DNA of 64,000 nt from Ruminococcus sp. GTDB taxonomy: Bacteria > Bacillota > Clostridia > Oscillospirales > Ruminococcaceae. Positions 14,845-24,401 of this stretch are shown one piece after another. Within the stretch, counting starts at the first letter, position 1. Every line of letters starts with the position of its first letter. A program made the translations under genes and the position numbers. The notes under the pieces were generated by a model. That model did not search any database and had not been told where the DNA came from. It saw only the letters and a program-made list of their open reading frames with translations. The DNA lies in the NCBI GenBank assembly GCA_016290875.1, contig JAEEVL010000020.1, positions 1-64,000 of the forward strand, written 5' to 3'.

Positions 14845-17166
14845 ATGATAAAGCTCAATGCCTACAAAAGATCCCTGGGATTCATAACTGCCGCCTTTGC
14901 TTTTGCAGCATTCACAACAGGCTGCAGCTCATCAGATTCTTGCGAAAGCGGTGTGTCTTCTGAAAGCAGCTCTGTTTCTGAGACAACTGATACTACTGAA
15001 AATACTGCTCTGAAAGCAGAGAAGCTCTCCAATGTAAATATATCTTATGATGAACTTTTCTCCGACCGCGACCGTGATCCCTCTTACGATTCGATCGACG
15101 CGGAGATAAAGCTCAACGGCGATTCCGCTGACATCGACGGCGACGGCGCTTCTGCCGACGGTTCTGTCATCACTATCACCAGCGAAGGCGTTTACCGTAT
15201 AACCGGTACTCTTGAAAACGGTCAGATAGTCGTTGACGCAAAGGGTGAAAAGGTACAGCTCGTTCTCGACGGTGCCGAGATCACCTGCAAGGACGCTTCA
15301 CCGGTAAAAATACTGAACGCTGACAAGACCTTCATCACGCTTGTAAAGGGTTCTGTGAACTCTCTTACCGACAAGAGCTCGGAAGATAAAAGCGATGATT
15401 CCCCTAATGCAGGTCTGTTCAGCAAGGACAGTCTCACTATAAACGGCGAAGGCTCTCTCGTAGTGACAAGCGAAAACAATGACGGTATCCGCTGCAAGGA
15501 CGATGTTGTCATAACAGGCGGAGAAATAACCATCAACGCAGAAAAAAACGGTATCAAGGTCAAGGACTACATCGCCGCAGAATCGGCTAAAATTACTGTC
15601 ACATCAGGAAATGACGGTATCAGAGCTTCAAATGCCAAGGATGAGTCTCTCGGCTTCATCTACATAGCAAGCGGCAGCTTTGACGTAACCTCCGGCGGTG
15701 ACGGATTCTCCGCAGCAAGTACTTTCTATTCCGAAAACGGCGACATTAATATAGTTGCAGGTGGCGGAAATACAAAGTCCACCAAGGAGCACAGCGATGA
15801 CTTCGGCGGTTTCGGCGGCGGTATGCCCGGAGGCTTCAGCGGCAAGCCAGGCGAACTGCCTACCGATGAGAACGGCAACTTCGTAAAGCCTGATTTCTCA
15901 AAGGGCGGAGAAGATATGCCGGAGCTCCCCAGCGACTTTGATAAGTTTTTAAGCAGCTCCGATGCTGAGGTTCCCGCAGACAAAAACAATCTTGCAAATA
16001 TTGAAAACTTAACCAACCTCGCTGACAGCACAGAGGAGGAAAGCTCAGATACAAGCGAAGACGAGTCGTCAAGCACAAAGGGCATCAAGGGCACAGACGT
16101 TACCATAACCGGCGGCTTTGTCAGCATAGACTCAGCTGACGATGCTCTCCACGCAAACGGAAACATCACCATAACCGGCGGCGAGATAAGCCTGAGCACA
16201 GGTGATGACGGCATTCACGCAGACTCTGACATAAGCATTTCAGAGGGCAAAGTCACAGTAAAGACTTCCTACGAAGGCTTTGAGGGCGCTGTTATCAACA
16301 TCAGCGGCGGTACTGTTGAAGTAACTGCTTCCGATGACGGCTTCAACGGCAGTGACGGCACTCCTCAGGGCGGTATGGGTACAAATTCCGCAAACGTCGA
16401 TATAAATATCACCGGCGGTACAGTCTACGTAAACTCCAACGGTGACGGTCTTGATTCCAACGGCAATATGATCATAAGCGGCGGCACAGTCATCGTAAAC
16501 GGTCCTGAGAGCAGCGCTAACGGTGCTCTCGACAGCAACGGTACATTCACCGTAACTGGCGGTACTCTTATCGCAGCAGGCTCTTCCGGCATGGCTGAAT
16601 CCCCCGAGGACAGTTCCACACAGAACTGCGTTTCCGCAACATTTGATTCCACCCTCAGCGGCGGCACACTTGTAACGCTTCTCGATGACAGCGGCAATGA
16701 GATAGTTTCCTTCGCACCCGAAAAGAGCTTCGGAAATATAGTTATCAGCACACCGGATCTGAAAACCGGTGAAACATATACATTCTACACTGGCGGTTCT
16801 TCCTCAGAGGAAGAAAAATACGGCTTATACAAGACCGGCGGCTACAAGAACGACGGCAAGGAAGCAGGAAGCTTCACAGTTGAAAGCTCCATATCCTATA
16901 TTGGAAAACAGTCCGGAGGTTTCGGCAAAGGCGGCTTCGGCGGCGGACGCGGAGATTTTGACGGCGGTATGCCGGACGGCTTCAACGGCGAGTTCCCTAC
17001 CGATGAGAACGGCAACCCTGCAATGCCGGAATTCCCGACAGACGAAAACGGCAATTTCTCTATGCCGGACGGCTTCAAACCTCCGACAGGCCAGGACGGA
17101 AACTTCTCAAAGCGCGGTGATATGCCCCGTAAAGGCAGCAAGCGCGAGAGCAGCACTTCCGCTTAA
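14845..17166 (+). CDS. Cthe_2159-like polysaccharide-binding lipoprotein (PF14262 type)
   Basis: 773 residues. Lipoprotein signal with lipobox 'FTTGC' (Cys near residue 27). Most of the protein is a parallel beta-helix-like series of short repeats such as 'GVYRITGTLENGQIVV', 'ITGGEI', 'NDGIRCKDDV', 'DDALHANGNITITGG', matching the carbohydrate-binding family of C. thermocellum Cthe_2159 (cellulose or pectin binding, calcium ions). Two glycine-rich inserts carry 'PTDENGNF' repeats, one in the middle (about 315-350) and one at the C-terminus. Probably a surface protein for plant polysaccharide binding; the substrate is not shown. Confidence 0.75.
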   Translation: MIKLNAYKRSLGFITAAFAFAAFTTGCSSSDSCESGVSSESSSVSETTDTTENTALKAEKLSNVNISYDELFSDRDRDPSYDSIDAEIKLNGDSADIDGDGASADGSVITITSEGVYRITGTLENGQIVVDAKGEKVQLVLDGAEITCKDASPVKILNADKTFITLVKGSVNSLTDKSSEDKSDDSPNAGLFSKDSLTINGEGSLVVTSENNDGIRCKDDVVITGGEITINAEKNGIKVKDYIAAESAKITVTSGNDGIRASNAKDESLGFIYIASGSFDVTSGGDGFSAASTFYSENGDINIVAGGGNTKSTKEHSDDFGGFGGGMPGGFSGKPGELPTDENGNFVKPDFSKGGEDMPELPSDFDKFLSSSDAEVPADKNNLANIENLTNLADSTEEESSDTSEDESSSTKGIKGTDVTITGGFVSIDSADDALHANGNITITGGEISLSTGDDGIHADSDISISEGKVTVKTSYEGFEGAVINISGGTVEVTASDDGFNGSDGTPQGGMGTNSANVDINITGGTVYVNSNGDGLDSNGNMIISGGTVIVNGPESSANGALDSNGTFTVTGGTLIAAGSSGMAESPEDSSTQNCVSATFDSTLSGGTLVTLLDDSGNEIVSFAPEKSFGNIVISTPDLKTGETYTFYTGGSSSEEEKYGLYKTGGYKNDGKEAGSFTVESSISYIGKQSGGFGKGGFGGGRGDFDGGMPDGFNGEFPTDENGNPAMPEFPTDENGNFSMPDGFKPPTGQDGNFSKRGDMPRKGSKRESSTSA

Positions 17167-17209
17167 TAATGACATCCTCACTTTTTCATATAAACCACCC
17201 TTAATGGCG

Positions 17210-17241
17210 ACAGCGCACAGGTCCACCCACCTGTGCGCTGT
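17210..17241 (+). terminator. Hairpin after the polysaccharide-binding gene
   Basis: Perfect 13-base stem ACAGCGCACAGGT / ACCTGTGCGCTGT with loop CCACCC, without a clear T tract. Confidence 0.6.
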
Positions 17242-17250
17242 TGTCGTATA

Positions 17251-17284
17251 TAAAGAAAGACGGTAAGTTCTCGCCTTACCGTCT
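17251..17284 (-). terminator. Terminator of the TPR gene
   Basis: Minus strand: 10-base stem AGACGGTAAG / CTTACCGTCT (17258-17284) followed by TTCTTTAT. Confidence 0.7.
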
Positions 17285-17292
17285 GTGTAGCA

Positions 17293-18378
17293 TTATTCCT
17301 CAGGTGACTCGTTCACAGTCTGAGTTATGTTTCTCTCTTCCTTGACGTTATCCTTGCGGACATATCTTGCAGCCTCAGGATCGTACTTGATAATGAGGTT
17401 CTTGATATTTTCATCAAGAGTGAGGTTATATGTTATCTTCAGAGCCATTACAGCATTCGGTATATCGTTTTCCTGGAGGTAGTGTGCAGCGAGCTCTGCG
17501 GCTGTTGTAACTACTTCCTGGTTCGGACCGAGTTCCATATCGTACTTCTTGAGCACCTCTACTACTTCGCCGTGATCGGGTCGTACTATCGGTGAACCCT
17601 TGAGGTCTGCGAGATGCTGCATCTCAAGCGGTACAGCCGGATTAGGTGCGAGCATAACGCTTGCTGTATAGAATGCAGCTGCATCATCGTACTCCTGAGC
17701 ATCTGTGAGCAGATAACCCATATTAGCATAGCAGCGTGAAAGCGCAACAGGTGAAGAAGCTACTCTAAGAGTATCGCGTGTGATCTCTTCGAGTCTCTTG
17801 CGGTTCTTGAGAAGCTTGTAGACTTCAGCAAGCTCAAACTTAGGACCGCAGTCAACAGGGTTGAAATCGATAGCTGTTTCGAGTATCGGGATAGCGTCCA
17901 GCGGAGAGCCTGTCTCTGTCATTACATAAGCATATGTTGTTATGTATGACGCAAAGTCGAATGGAGCGCGTTTGAGTTCCTTCTCAGGCTTGAAAAGACG
18001 CTGATAGAGGTTATCCTCAAAGGGGTTTCTGAGCGAAACGAACTTTGACTTCTCTCCCTCACGGAATTCAACAGTTATCTTTTTGTAAAGGCGCTCTGCC
18101 ATAGACTTGGCATCCACGAACTTTTTCTCTCTGATGAGCGCTGTTATCTGTTCATACATCTTGTCAAGACGCACACCGTCAACATGAGTGATACGCAGCA
18201 TTTCCTTGCGGACATTTTCCGGAAGATTCTCCAGCAGGAGCTGTTCAGCTGCTTCAAATCCTTCCTTATTGCCTGCCTGGGCATAGTCTGCTGCTATCCG
18301 ACGGAGCAGCTTATCGTTTTCCTCAGGAGAATCACCGAGCTTGCTTCTTATCTCCTCAAGAGTATCGTTGTATGACAT
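17293..18378 (-). CDS. TPR-repeat protein of unknown function
   Basis: 361 residues, no signal peptide or membrane segment, so probably cytoplasmic. At least four helical pairs look like tetratricopeptide repeats, for example around residues 150-260 ('PLDAIPILETAIDFNP', 'ALSRCYANMGYLLTDAQEY', 'DDAAAFYTASVMLAPNP') and near 305-335. The C-terminus is charged and disordered. It lies 85 bases after the Pro/Ala-rich protein and shares its terminator, so the two probably form an operon and may interact. No specific function is recognised. Confidence 0.7.
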   Translation of the reverse strand: MSYNDTLEEIRSKLGDSPEENDKLLRRIAADYAQAGNKEGFEAAEQLLLENLPENVRKEMLRITHVDGVRLDKMYEQITALIREKKFVDAKSMAERLYKKITVEFREGEKSKFVSLRNPFEDNLYQRLFKPEKELKRAPFDFASYITTYAYVMTETGSPLDAIPILETAIDFNPVDCGPKFELAEVYKLLKNRKRLEEITRDTLRVASSPVALSRCYANMGYLLTDAQEYDDAAAFYTASVMLAPNPAVPLEMQHLADLKGSPIVRPDHGEVVEVLKKYDMELGPNQEVVTTAAELAAHYLQENDIPNAVMALKITYNLTLDENIKNLIIKYDPEAARYVRKDNVKEERNITQTVNESPEE

Positions 18379-18463
18379 AATTTTTCCTCGTTTCTTATAG
18401 TATACTGATAAGCGGAGCGCAGCCGGAAACCGGTTTGTGCTCCGCCTTAACGGTCAACAGAGA

Positions 18464-20869
18464 TCAAAGACCTCTCTTAGCCATATCCTTTTTGAATTTA
18501 GCATCTATCTTATCCTGCTTCTTCTTAGCCTTGAGTTCAGACTTTGTCATAAAGCGAACATCTTCCTCCTGGTGGAGAGGCTTGAATGAAGATGCGGAAG
18601 AAGACTTGGAAACCGGTCTTGATGAACCCTTGTACTCCTCGTAATCGGGCACTGCCTGCTTAGCAGCAGTTGCAGTCTTTCTCTTGTAGGAATCGTCGCC
18701 CATCTGAGAAAGAACGTCCTCGATAGATGTAAGGAGAGGAGCATTTGCCTTGAGTCCCTGTGTATCAAGAAGGCTCTTGTCTGAGTAATCCTTTGCGTTT
18801 GAGATAGCTGTGATGAATGCCTGTGAAGTGCTCTTGCCGTGCGGATTTACTGCGATCTTTGAGATGTTTGCAGTAGGAGTTGTGTAAGGAGCATTCGACT
18901 TGGGAGCTTTCTTCTTCGGTGCAGGTGCAGGAGCTGCTGCTGCCGGCTGTACGGGAGCTGCAGGCTGTACAGGTGCTGCTGCGGGAGCTGCCTGTTTTGC
19001 AGCTGCTGTCTGCTTTGCAGCGGGCTTCTTAGCTGTATCAGCAGCCTTCTGATCTGCAGGCTGTGCAGGAGCGGCTGTCTGAGGCATACCCATAGGCGGA
19101 ACCAGCTGCTGGTTCGGAAGCGGAGCGAATACAGGCTGACCGTTTGCGTCAATGCCTGCCATCTGCATCTGAACGTAAGTATATACCGGCTGACCATTCA
19201 TATCATATCCTGCAAACTGAGGAACGCTTATTATCTGAGGCTGTTCCATAGAAACGGGCTGGATCGGAGCGCCGGGCTGATTTCTCTTTACTTCGTCTGC
19301 GAATACCGGTGTGCTGTATCTGTATTTATTCATATCATTTTCCCCATTTTCCTGATTTACATTTTCAGTCTGCATATTCTGCTGAACAGGTACAGACGGT
19401 ATCTGCGGAACGTCCGGGATGCTGTTTGTAACAGGAGCTGCTGCTGCCTGAGGTGCGGGAATGTCCTCGATTGCAGGAGCGGCTGGCTGAGGAACAGCCG
19501 GGATGTCTTCGATCACCGGAGCTGTAGGCTGCGGTACAGCAGGTATGTCCTCAATTACAGGAGCTGCGCTCTGCGGTGCAGATATGCTCTCGATGACCGG
19601 AGGTGTGAGCTGAGGTACAGCAGGAATGTCCTCGATAACAGGAGCAGCAGGCTGCGGTACAACAGGTATCTCTTCGATAACGGGAGCTGTGCTCTGCGGT
19701 GCAGGGATACTCTCGATTACCGGAGCTGTCGGCTGAGGTACGGGTATCTCTTCAAATGCAGGAGCGGGAGCTTCTTCATATACAGGAGCAGCAGCGGCAA
19801 CAGCAGGAGCACCAGGAACAGGAAGTTCCTCCATCTCGGTGAGCTCTGCAGCCGGAGCGGCTTCAGACTGATCGTTGTTTTCGTATCCGAAGATCTGGTT
19901 TGCCACCATATCCCACTCGGATACAGTTGAATAATCCTCTGTTGACTCGGAAACAGCCGGTGCAACCGGTGCAGGTGCTACGGGCGCAACAGGTGCAGCA
20001 GGTCTTGCCTGTGTGAGTTCGCTGCTCTCAACGTCTATAACAGATGCGCTGTTAGCAAACGGACTTGTCTCCGGAGGCGGATTATTGTTGAGCGAGAACA
20101 TCTTGAGGATGTCTGCTTCGTTATTTATGTCTATGATAGGCTTTGTATCGCTGGGCTTTTCAACAACCAGAGGCTGTTCCTCAACTATCTGCGGCTGTTC
20201 AGGTGCAGGAGCTGCAAACTGAGCGAGGAAATCCTCCTCTGCCGGCTTAGGCTCCTCAGCAGGCTTCTGGATAGCGAACTGTGCGAGGAAGTCGTTCTGT
20301 GCCGGAGCTTCCTGTTCCGGTTCTTCTTTCTTTTCAGGGACGTTTATAGCAAACTGAGCAAGGTCATCGTCCATAGGAACGCCTGTGCCTGTGATAGTTC
20401 TTTGCTGTTCAGCCTCAGCAGCTTCCTGTTCAGCTCTTTTCTGAGCTGCAACAGCTTCTCTTCTTGCCTCTTCTTCGGCAAGTCTTTCAGCTTCCTGAGC
20501 TTTTCTTTCAGCAGCTGCAGCCTTGGCAGCGGCTATCTTCTTAGCTTCCTCATTGGGATCCTTTGTTATCTTTGCGGTAGTATTGCCGAGAGGAACAATA
20601 CCATCGTCAACAAATCCTCTTTTAGCTCTGAGTTTTTCTTCCTTCATAAGGCGGTCCATTTCTTTTTTATCCGCCTTGATTATCTTTTTAGCGAGGGCAG
20701 CTTTACACTTTTCACAAGTAAGTTCGTTTAAGTTGGTCATGATACCTGAGCGGCGGTATCTTGTAACATTTTCCGGTTTGAGAAGGTTTATGCCACAGCC
20801 GGTCTTCTTTTCATTTTCCGTGCCGTGAACTTCGTCATTAAAAGAAGTCGTTACGAGCATAATATCCAT
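18464..20869 (-). CDS. Large Pro/Ala-rich repeat protein of unknown function
   Basis: 801 residues from the ATG at 20869 (GGAG 6 bases upstream). No signal peptide. N-terminal region (about 1-75) contains 'TGCG' and 'TCEKC', perhaps a small metal-binding or redox module. Then a charged Ala/Glu/Lys helix (about 105-160), an acidic stretch with repeats of 'DFLAQFAI' (about 180-230), a long tandem array of 'APVIEDIPAVPQP' units (about 370-490), a Gln/Pro/Ala linker and a basic C-terminus ending 'KFKKDMAKRGL'. The layout suggests an extended scaffold. I do not recognise the family; the TPR gene follows. Confidence 0.65.
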   Translation of the reverse strand: MDIMLVTTSFNDEVHGTENEKKTGCGINLLKPENVTRYRRSGIMTNLNELTCEKCKAALAKKIIKADKKEMDRLMKEEKLRAKRGFVDDGIVPLGNTTAKITKDPNEEAKKIAAAKAAAAERKAQEAERLAEEEARREAVAAQKRAEQEAAEAEQQRTITGTGVPMDDDLAQFAINVPEKKEEPEQEAPAQNDFLAQFAIQKPAEEPKPAEEDFLAQFAAPAPEQPQIVEEQPLVVEKPSDTKPIIDINNEADILKMFSLNNNPPPETSPFANSASVIDVESSELTQARPAAPVAPVAPAPVAPAVSESTEDYSTVSEWDMVANQIFGYENNDQSEAAPAAELTEMEELPVPGAPAVAAAAPVYEEAPAPAFEEIPVPQPTAPVIESIPAPQSTAPVIEEIPVVPQPAAPVIEDIPAVPQLTPPVIESISAPQSAAPVIEDIPAVPQPTAPVIEDIPAVPQPAAPAIEDIPAPQAAAAPVTNSIPDVPQIPSVPVQQNMQTENVNQENGENDMNKYRYSTPVFADEVKRNQPGAPIQPVSMEQPQIISVPQFAGYDMNGQPVYTYVQMQMAGIDANGQPVFAPLPNQQLVPPMGMPQTAAPAQPADQKAADTAKKPAAKQTAAAKQAAPAAAPVQPAAPVQPAAAAPAPAPKKKAPKSNAPYTTPTANISKIAVNPHGKSTSQAFITAISNAKDYSDKSLLDTQGLKANAPLLTSIEDVLSQMGDDSYKRKTATAAKQAVPDYEEYKGSSRPVSKSSSASSFKPLHQEEDVRFMTKSELKAKKKQDKIDAKFKKDMAKRGL
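19395..19760 (-). repeat. Coding tandem repeat 'APVIEDIPAVPQP'
   Basis: About eight to nine copies of a 12-15 residue unit (variants APVIESIPAPQS, APVIEEIPVVPQ, PPVIESISAPQS) within the Pro/Ala-rich protein. Repeat number may vary between strains. Confidence 0.75.
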
Positions 20870-21024
20870 AATGATCTCCATTTCCCGCAGCCATCCACCG
20901 CGGCTGTCTCTTTACGGCAGAAACAAAGCCGATTTCCCAGATACCCGTTGCACTCCGGCAGTCAAGCGTCGTCGAGGTCTCCTCAGACTGCGCCGGCAGA
21001 TACAGGGCAAATATACACAATATT

Positions 21025-21053
21025 ATTATACCGTATAAGATAGAAAAAATCAA
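21025..21053 (-). promoter_or_regulatory. Promoter of the Pro/Ala-rich and TPR genes
   Basis: Minus strand: TTGATT (21048-21053), 17 bases, TATAAT (21025-21030). The leader to the start at 20869 is about 150 bases. The 393-base gap 20870-21262 holds this promoter, its leader and the terminator at 21219; no gene is seen in it. Confidence 0.75.
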
Positions 21054-21218
21054 CACCTTATTATAAATTAGACTCAAAAATTATACCGATTTTAATTTTT
21101 TTGGAGAAAACAACAAATCGTTATACATTTTTTTGTCGAAAATTCCATGGCAAAGTTAAGACAAAATAGTAATGGTGCTCTCATAATGTGCATATGCGGT
21201 TAAATGATAATCCGAATA

Positions 21219-21252
21219 TCAAAAAAAACACCGGGGCCATTTCCGGTCCCGG
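21219..21252 (-). terminator. Terminator at the end of the purine cluster
   Basis: Minus strand: stem CCGGGACC / GGCCCCGG (one mismatch) followed by GTGTTTTTTTT, just after the membrane protein gene at 21263. Confidence 0.75.
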
Positions 21253-21262
21253 CAGATGTCAT

Positions 21263-21958
21263 TTATTTGTTATTTTTATCGGTTTTATTCCTGGTTTCAG
21301 ATACATCTGTATCATCGCTTCCGTCATCATCGACTTCTTCCTCGAAGAAAACGCTTTTGTATTCTGCAACACGGGCACTGTCGCCGTAGCAGTCTATCTC
21401 GATTATCTCCCTCCTGCGGAGATGTATCACAGCGCCGAAAAGCAGAGAATACGCTATCGCATTCGTAAGTACGCTGAAATATATCCTTATGCCCATAAGG
21501 TTGCCGAACATTCCGCCCATTATCAGTCCTATGCAGACTATAACAGCTACCTCGAACTGCACCTTGTAGGGATCAAGGTATACGAACATAAAGCATACCA
21601 CCGCCGAAAGCAGCGAATGTATTATAGCCAGCTTCAGCGAATAGGGTTCGTAGAAGCTTCTGTATTTTACAGTGTTGAGCTCGAAGTACATTATCACAGC
21701 TTCCATGACTATATACAGCGCGAAAGCTATTTTTATCGCCTTTCTCATACGTATGGAGAGACACATCAGCACTTCCGATGCGATAAGGCTGATAAAGCCG
21801 GAGAACAGCCAGAAGTACGTTATCTTTTCAAGGAACTTTACAAATCCGCTTTCCGGATCGTATACCTTGTAATACCAGTATGCGAACAGCGCAAAGACTA
21901 TGAACAGCAGATTTCCGACGAGACCTAAAAGCAGTCCCAGAGATAGCTTTTTATGCAT
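21263..21958 (-). CDS. Six-segment membrane protein of unknown function
   Basis: 231 residues; AAGGAG 7 bases before the ATG and overlapping the purD end. Six or so hydrophobic segments (about 7-27, 45-70, 73-93, 107-127, 134-155, 158-178) and an acidic, hydrophilic C-terminal tail ('EEEVDDDGSDDTD') probably in the cytoplasm. Last gene of the purine cluster, directly after purD. No family recognised. Confidence 0.65.
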   Translation of the reverse strand: MHKKLSLGLLLGLVGNLLFIVFALFAYWYYKVYDPESGFVKFLEKITYFWLFSGFISLIASEVLMCLSIRMRKAIKIAFALYIVMEAVIMYFELNTVKYRSFYEPYSLKLAIIHSLLSAVVCFMFVYLDPYKVQFEVAVIVCIGLIMGGMFGNLMGIRIYFSVLTNAIAYSLLFGAVIHLRRREIIEIDCYGDSARVAEYKSVFFEEEVDDDGSDDTDVSETRNKTDKNNK

Positions 21959-21968
21959 ATCCTACTCC

Positions 21969-23255
21969 TTAGCTGAGCGCTTTCAGAGCTCTCTGACCGA
22001 TGTCTTTTCTGTAATGAGCTCCCTCAAAGTCTATCTTTGATACGCCCTCATAAGCCTTGTCGAGAGCTGACTGAAGATCGCTGCCCTTTGCAGTGACACC
22101 GATAACTCTTCCGCCGTTAGTGAGGAACTTGCCGTCATCGCTGAGCTTTGTTCCAGCGTGGTAAACGAAGCAGCCTTCGATCTGTCCCTTGTCATCAAAA
22201 CCGTTCATAACGATGCCCTTGGGATAGCTCTCGGGGTAACCGCCGCTTGCCATAACTACACAAGCGCAGCTTCCGCTGTGCCACTTTATATCCACCTTGT
22301 CGAGCTCGTGGTTGTAGATAGCTTCAAATATCTCATAGAGATCAGCGTCAAGCATAGGAAGAACTACCTGTGTCTCAGGATCGCCGAAACGGCAGTTGTA
22401 CTCAATAACCTTAGGTCCCTTGGGAGTTATCATAAGTCCGAAGTAGAGGCAGCCCTCAAATGTGCGTCCCTCCGCGTTCATGGCATTCATTGTGGGAATG
22501 AATATTTTCTCCATGCACTCCTTTGCAACTTCGTCTGTATAGTAAGGGTTAGGGGAAAGTGTTCCCATACCGCCTGTATTGAGTCCCTGGTCGCCGTCAA
22601 GAGCTCTCTTGTGATCCATGGATGAGATCATGGGAACCATTGTCTTGCCGTCTGTGAATGAGAGAACAGATACCTCAGGTCCTGTGAGGAATTCCTCAAT
22701 AACGATACGTGCAGAGCTCTTGCCGAATTTGAGTTCATCTATCATCTCATGTACAGCCTGGACAGCTTCTTCCTCGTTCTGAGCGATGATAACGCCCTTT
22801 CCGAGTGCAAGACCGTCAGCCTTGATAACTGCCGGATAGCTGTTCTGCTTCCTGAGATAAGCGATAGCGCTCTCAGAGTCTGTGAACACCTCATAGAAAG
22901 CTGTCGGGATGTTGTACTTCTTCATAAGCTCCTTTGAGAATACCTTGGAGCCTTCGATGATAGCTGCATTAGCCTTAGGTCCGAAGGTCATAAAGCCCTC
23001 TGCCTGAAGAGCATCCACCATTCCGAGAACGAGCGGATCGTCAGGAGCTACTACTACCATATCAGGCTGGAGCTTCTTTGCAAGCTCAACTATGCCGTCA
23101 ACATCGGTAGCACCTACGTTATAGCACTCTGCATACTTTGATATGCCGCCGTTTCCGGGAGCGCAGTAGATCTTTCCTACATTCTTGCTTTCAGCAAGCT
23201 TCATGATTATGGCGTGTTCTCTTCCGCCTCCGCCTACTACTAATACATTTTTCAT
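21969..23255 (-). CDS. purD: Phosphoribosylamine-glycine ligase (GAR synthetase)
   Basis: 428 residues. PurD joins glycine to phosphoribosylamine using ATP, the second purine step. ATP-grasp enzyme: N-terminal 'VVGGGGREHAI', 'GKSSARIVIEEFLTGPEVSVL', 'DHKRALDGDQGLNTGGMG', and 'EYNCRFGDPETQ' are all intact. Last recognisable purine gene of the cluster; 25 bases after three lipoprotein genes. Confidence 0.96.
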   Translation of the reverse strand: MKNVLVVGGGGREHAIIMKLAESKNVGKIYCAPGNGGISKYAECYNVGATDVDGIVELAKKLQPDMVVVAPDDPLVLGMVDALQAEGFMTFGPKANAAIIEGSKVFSKELMKKYNIPTAFYEVFTDSESAIAYLRKQNSYPAVIKADGLALGKGVIIAQNEEEAVQAVHEMIDELKFGKSSARIVIEEFLTGPEVSVLSFTDGKTMVPMISSMDHKRALDGDQGLNTGGMGTLSPNPYYTDEVAKECMEKIFIPTMNAMNAEGRTFEGCLYFGLMITPKGPKVIEYNCRFGDPETQVVLPMLDADLYEIFEAIYNHELDKVDIKWHSGSCACVVMASGGYPESYPKGIVMNGFDDKGQIEGCFVYHAGTKLSDDGKFLTNGGRVIGVTAKGSDLQSALDKAYEGVSKIDFEGAHYRKDIGQRALKALS

Positions 23256-23280
23256 TGGTATTTCCTCCTGTGTATTAACT

Positions 23281-24387
23281 TTATTTTATCTCAATAGCAT
23301 CTGTCAGCTTCATTACTTCTGCTTCATATTCCTTGTCGTCCGTTTCCCAGCTGCCTATGACTTCAAAAATGAGACCGTCATGGTCAAAGAACCAGTATTT
23401 ACTATGCTCGGTATAGTGTGTATACGCTTTGTCAAATTCGACCGTATACGCATCATATCCGCTGAAATTCTCCTTGCCGTTAATGGCAGAATACTTCTCT
23501 TTATAGGAATCGTGGATCTCATCTGCAAATTCCTTAGCGCATATATATCCTGCCTGAGTATCCCAAAAAGCATGTATCTCAAGCGCAACCGGTGCCTGTC
23601 TGTATTCATTTATCTGAAACAGCTCTATATAAGCACCTTCGCTGTAATAGTTATCGGATCTTGTAAGTTCCCATGGAAGATCACATTTTACTGAGAAATG
23701 CTCACAATCCAGGGACTGCTCTCCGGTCGGGAACCGGTAGCTTCCGACATACTTGGCGCTAAAGGCTGCATCTGATACTATCTTTTTGGCGCTTTCAAGA
23801 GCTTCGGGTTTGCACTCGGCATAGATGCTTAGCAGCTTTCCCTGACATATGACCTCAGCGGCAGCTTCACAGGTGCCTGTGTTAGAGTTAAGTGAGGTGC
23901 AATAAAGTGCAACATCGTTATCGCCGTTTTGTGACAATGTCCAGCCGTTTTCATCAAATGCCATTATGCCTTCCTGACTCTTCATATAAAACTCAGGCTC
24001 GTAATTTGTGCCCATCATATCGCTCACAACCAGTTTTTCTATTCCGGGCAGATCACTTGAGAACTCAAAACTCCGCCTATCCGGAATTGAAAAGTAATCG
24101 CTATCCTCATGGATCGCGTCTTCATGATTCACATAGTCAACATTGTCACCGACTGAAAAACTATAGTTCAGCGTCTGATACATATTGCCGTCATTTGCGT
24201 GAATATCCGGAGCGTGCTCTGTTGAGGGCTCGGTCGTTTCAGAAACGGTATTCTCATTCGCCGCGGAAGCATTTGTGTCAGCGGGTTCAGAAGTCTTATC
24301 AGACGAGCTTCCCTTTCCGGAGCAGCCCGTACTGCACAGCATTGCGAAACACATTGCCGCTGCTATATAATTCCTGTATTTCTTCAT
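23281..24387 (-). CDS. Lipoprotein of unknown function (copy 3)
   Basis: 368 residues. Signal peptide with lipobox 'CSTGC' (Cys near residue 22), then a Ser/Thr/Glu-rich linker (about 23-65). The folded part seems to hold two related units, each beginning with a 'YSFSVGDN'- or 'FSVKCDL'-like strand followed by an 'EFYxxS' pattern. It resembles the next two upstream lipoproteins in size and layout, so the three are probably diverged duplicates. Anchored on the outer face of the membrane; no function is recognised. Confidence 0.7.
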   Translation of the reverse strand: MKKYRNYIAAAMCFAMLCSTGCSGKGSSSDKTSEPADTNASAANENTVSETTEPSTEHAPDIHANDGNMYQTLNYSFSVGDNVDYVNHEDAIHEDSDYFSIPDRRSFEFSSDLPGIEKLVVSDMMGTNYEPEFYMKSQEGIMAFDENGWTLSQNGDNDVALYCTSLNSNTGTCEAAAEVICQGKLLSIYAECKPEALESAKKIVSDAAFSAKYVGSYRFPTGEQSLDCEHFSVKCDLPWELTRSDNYYSEGAYIELFQINEYRQAPVALEIHAFWDTQAGYICAKEFADEIHDSYKEKYSAINGKENFSGYDAYTVEFDKAYTHYTEHSKYWFFDHDGLIFEVIGSWETDDKEYEAEVMKLTDAIEIK

Positions 24388-24401
24388 CTTACCGCCCTTT
24401 G

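Noticed and set aside
19395..19760. Regularly spaced repeats that might be a CRISPR array
   Set aside because: They are in-frame coding repeats of a Pro/Ala-rich protein; no constant repeat with unique spacers.
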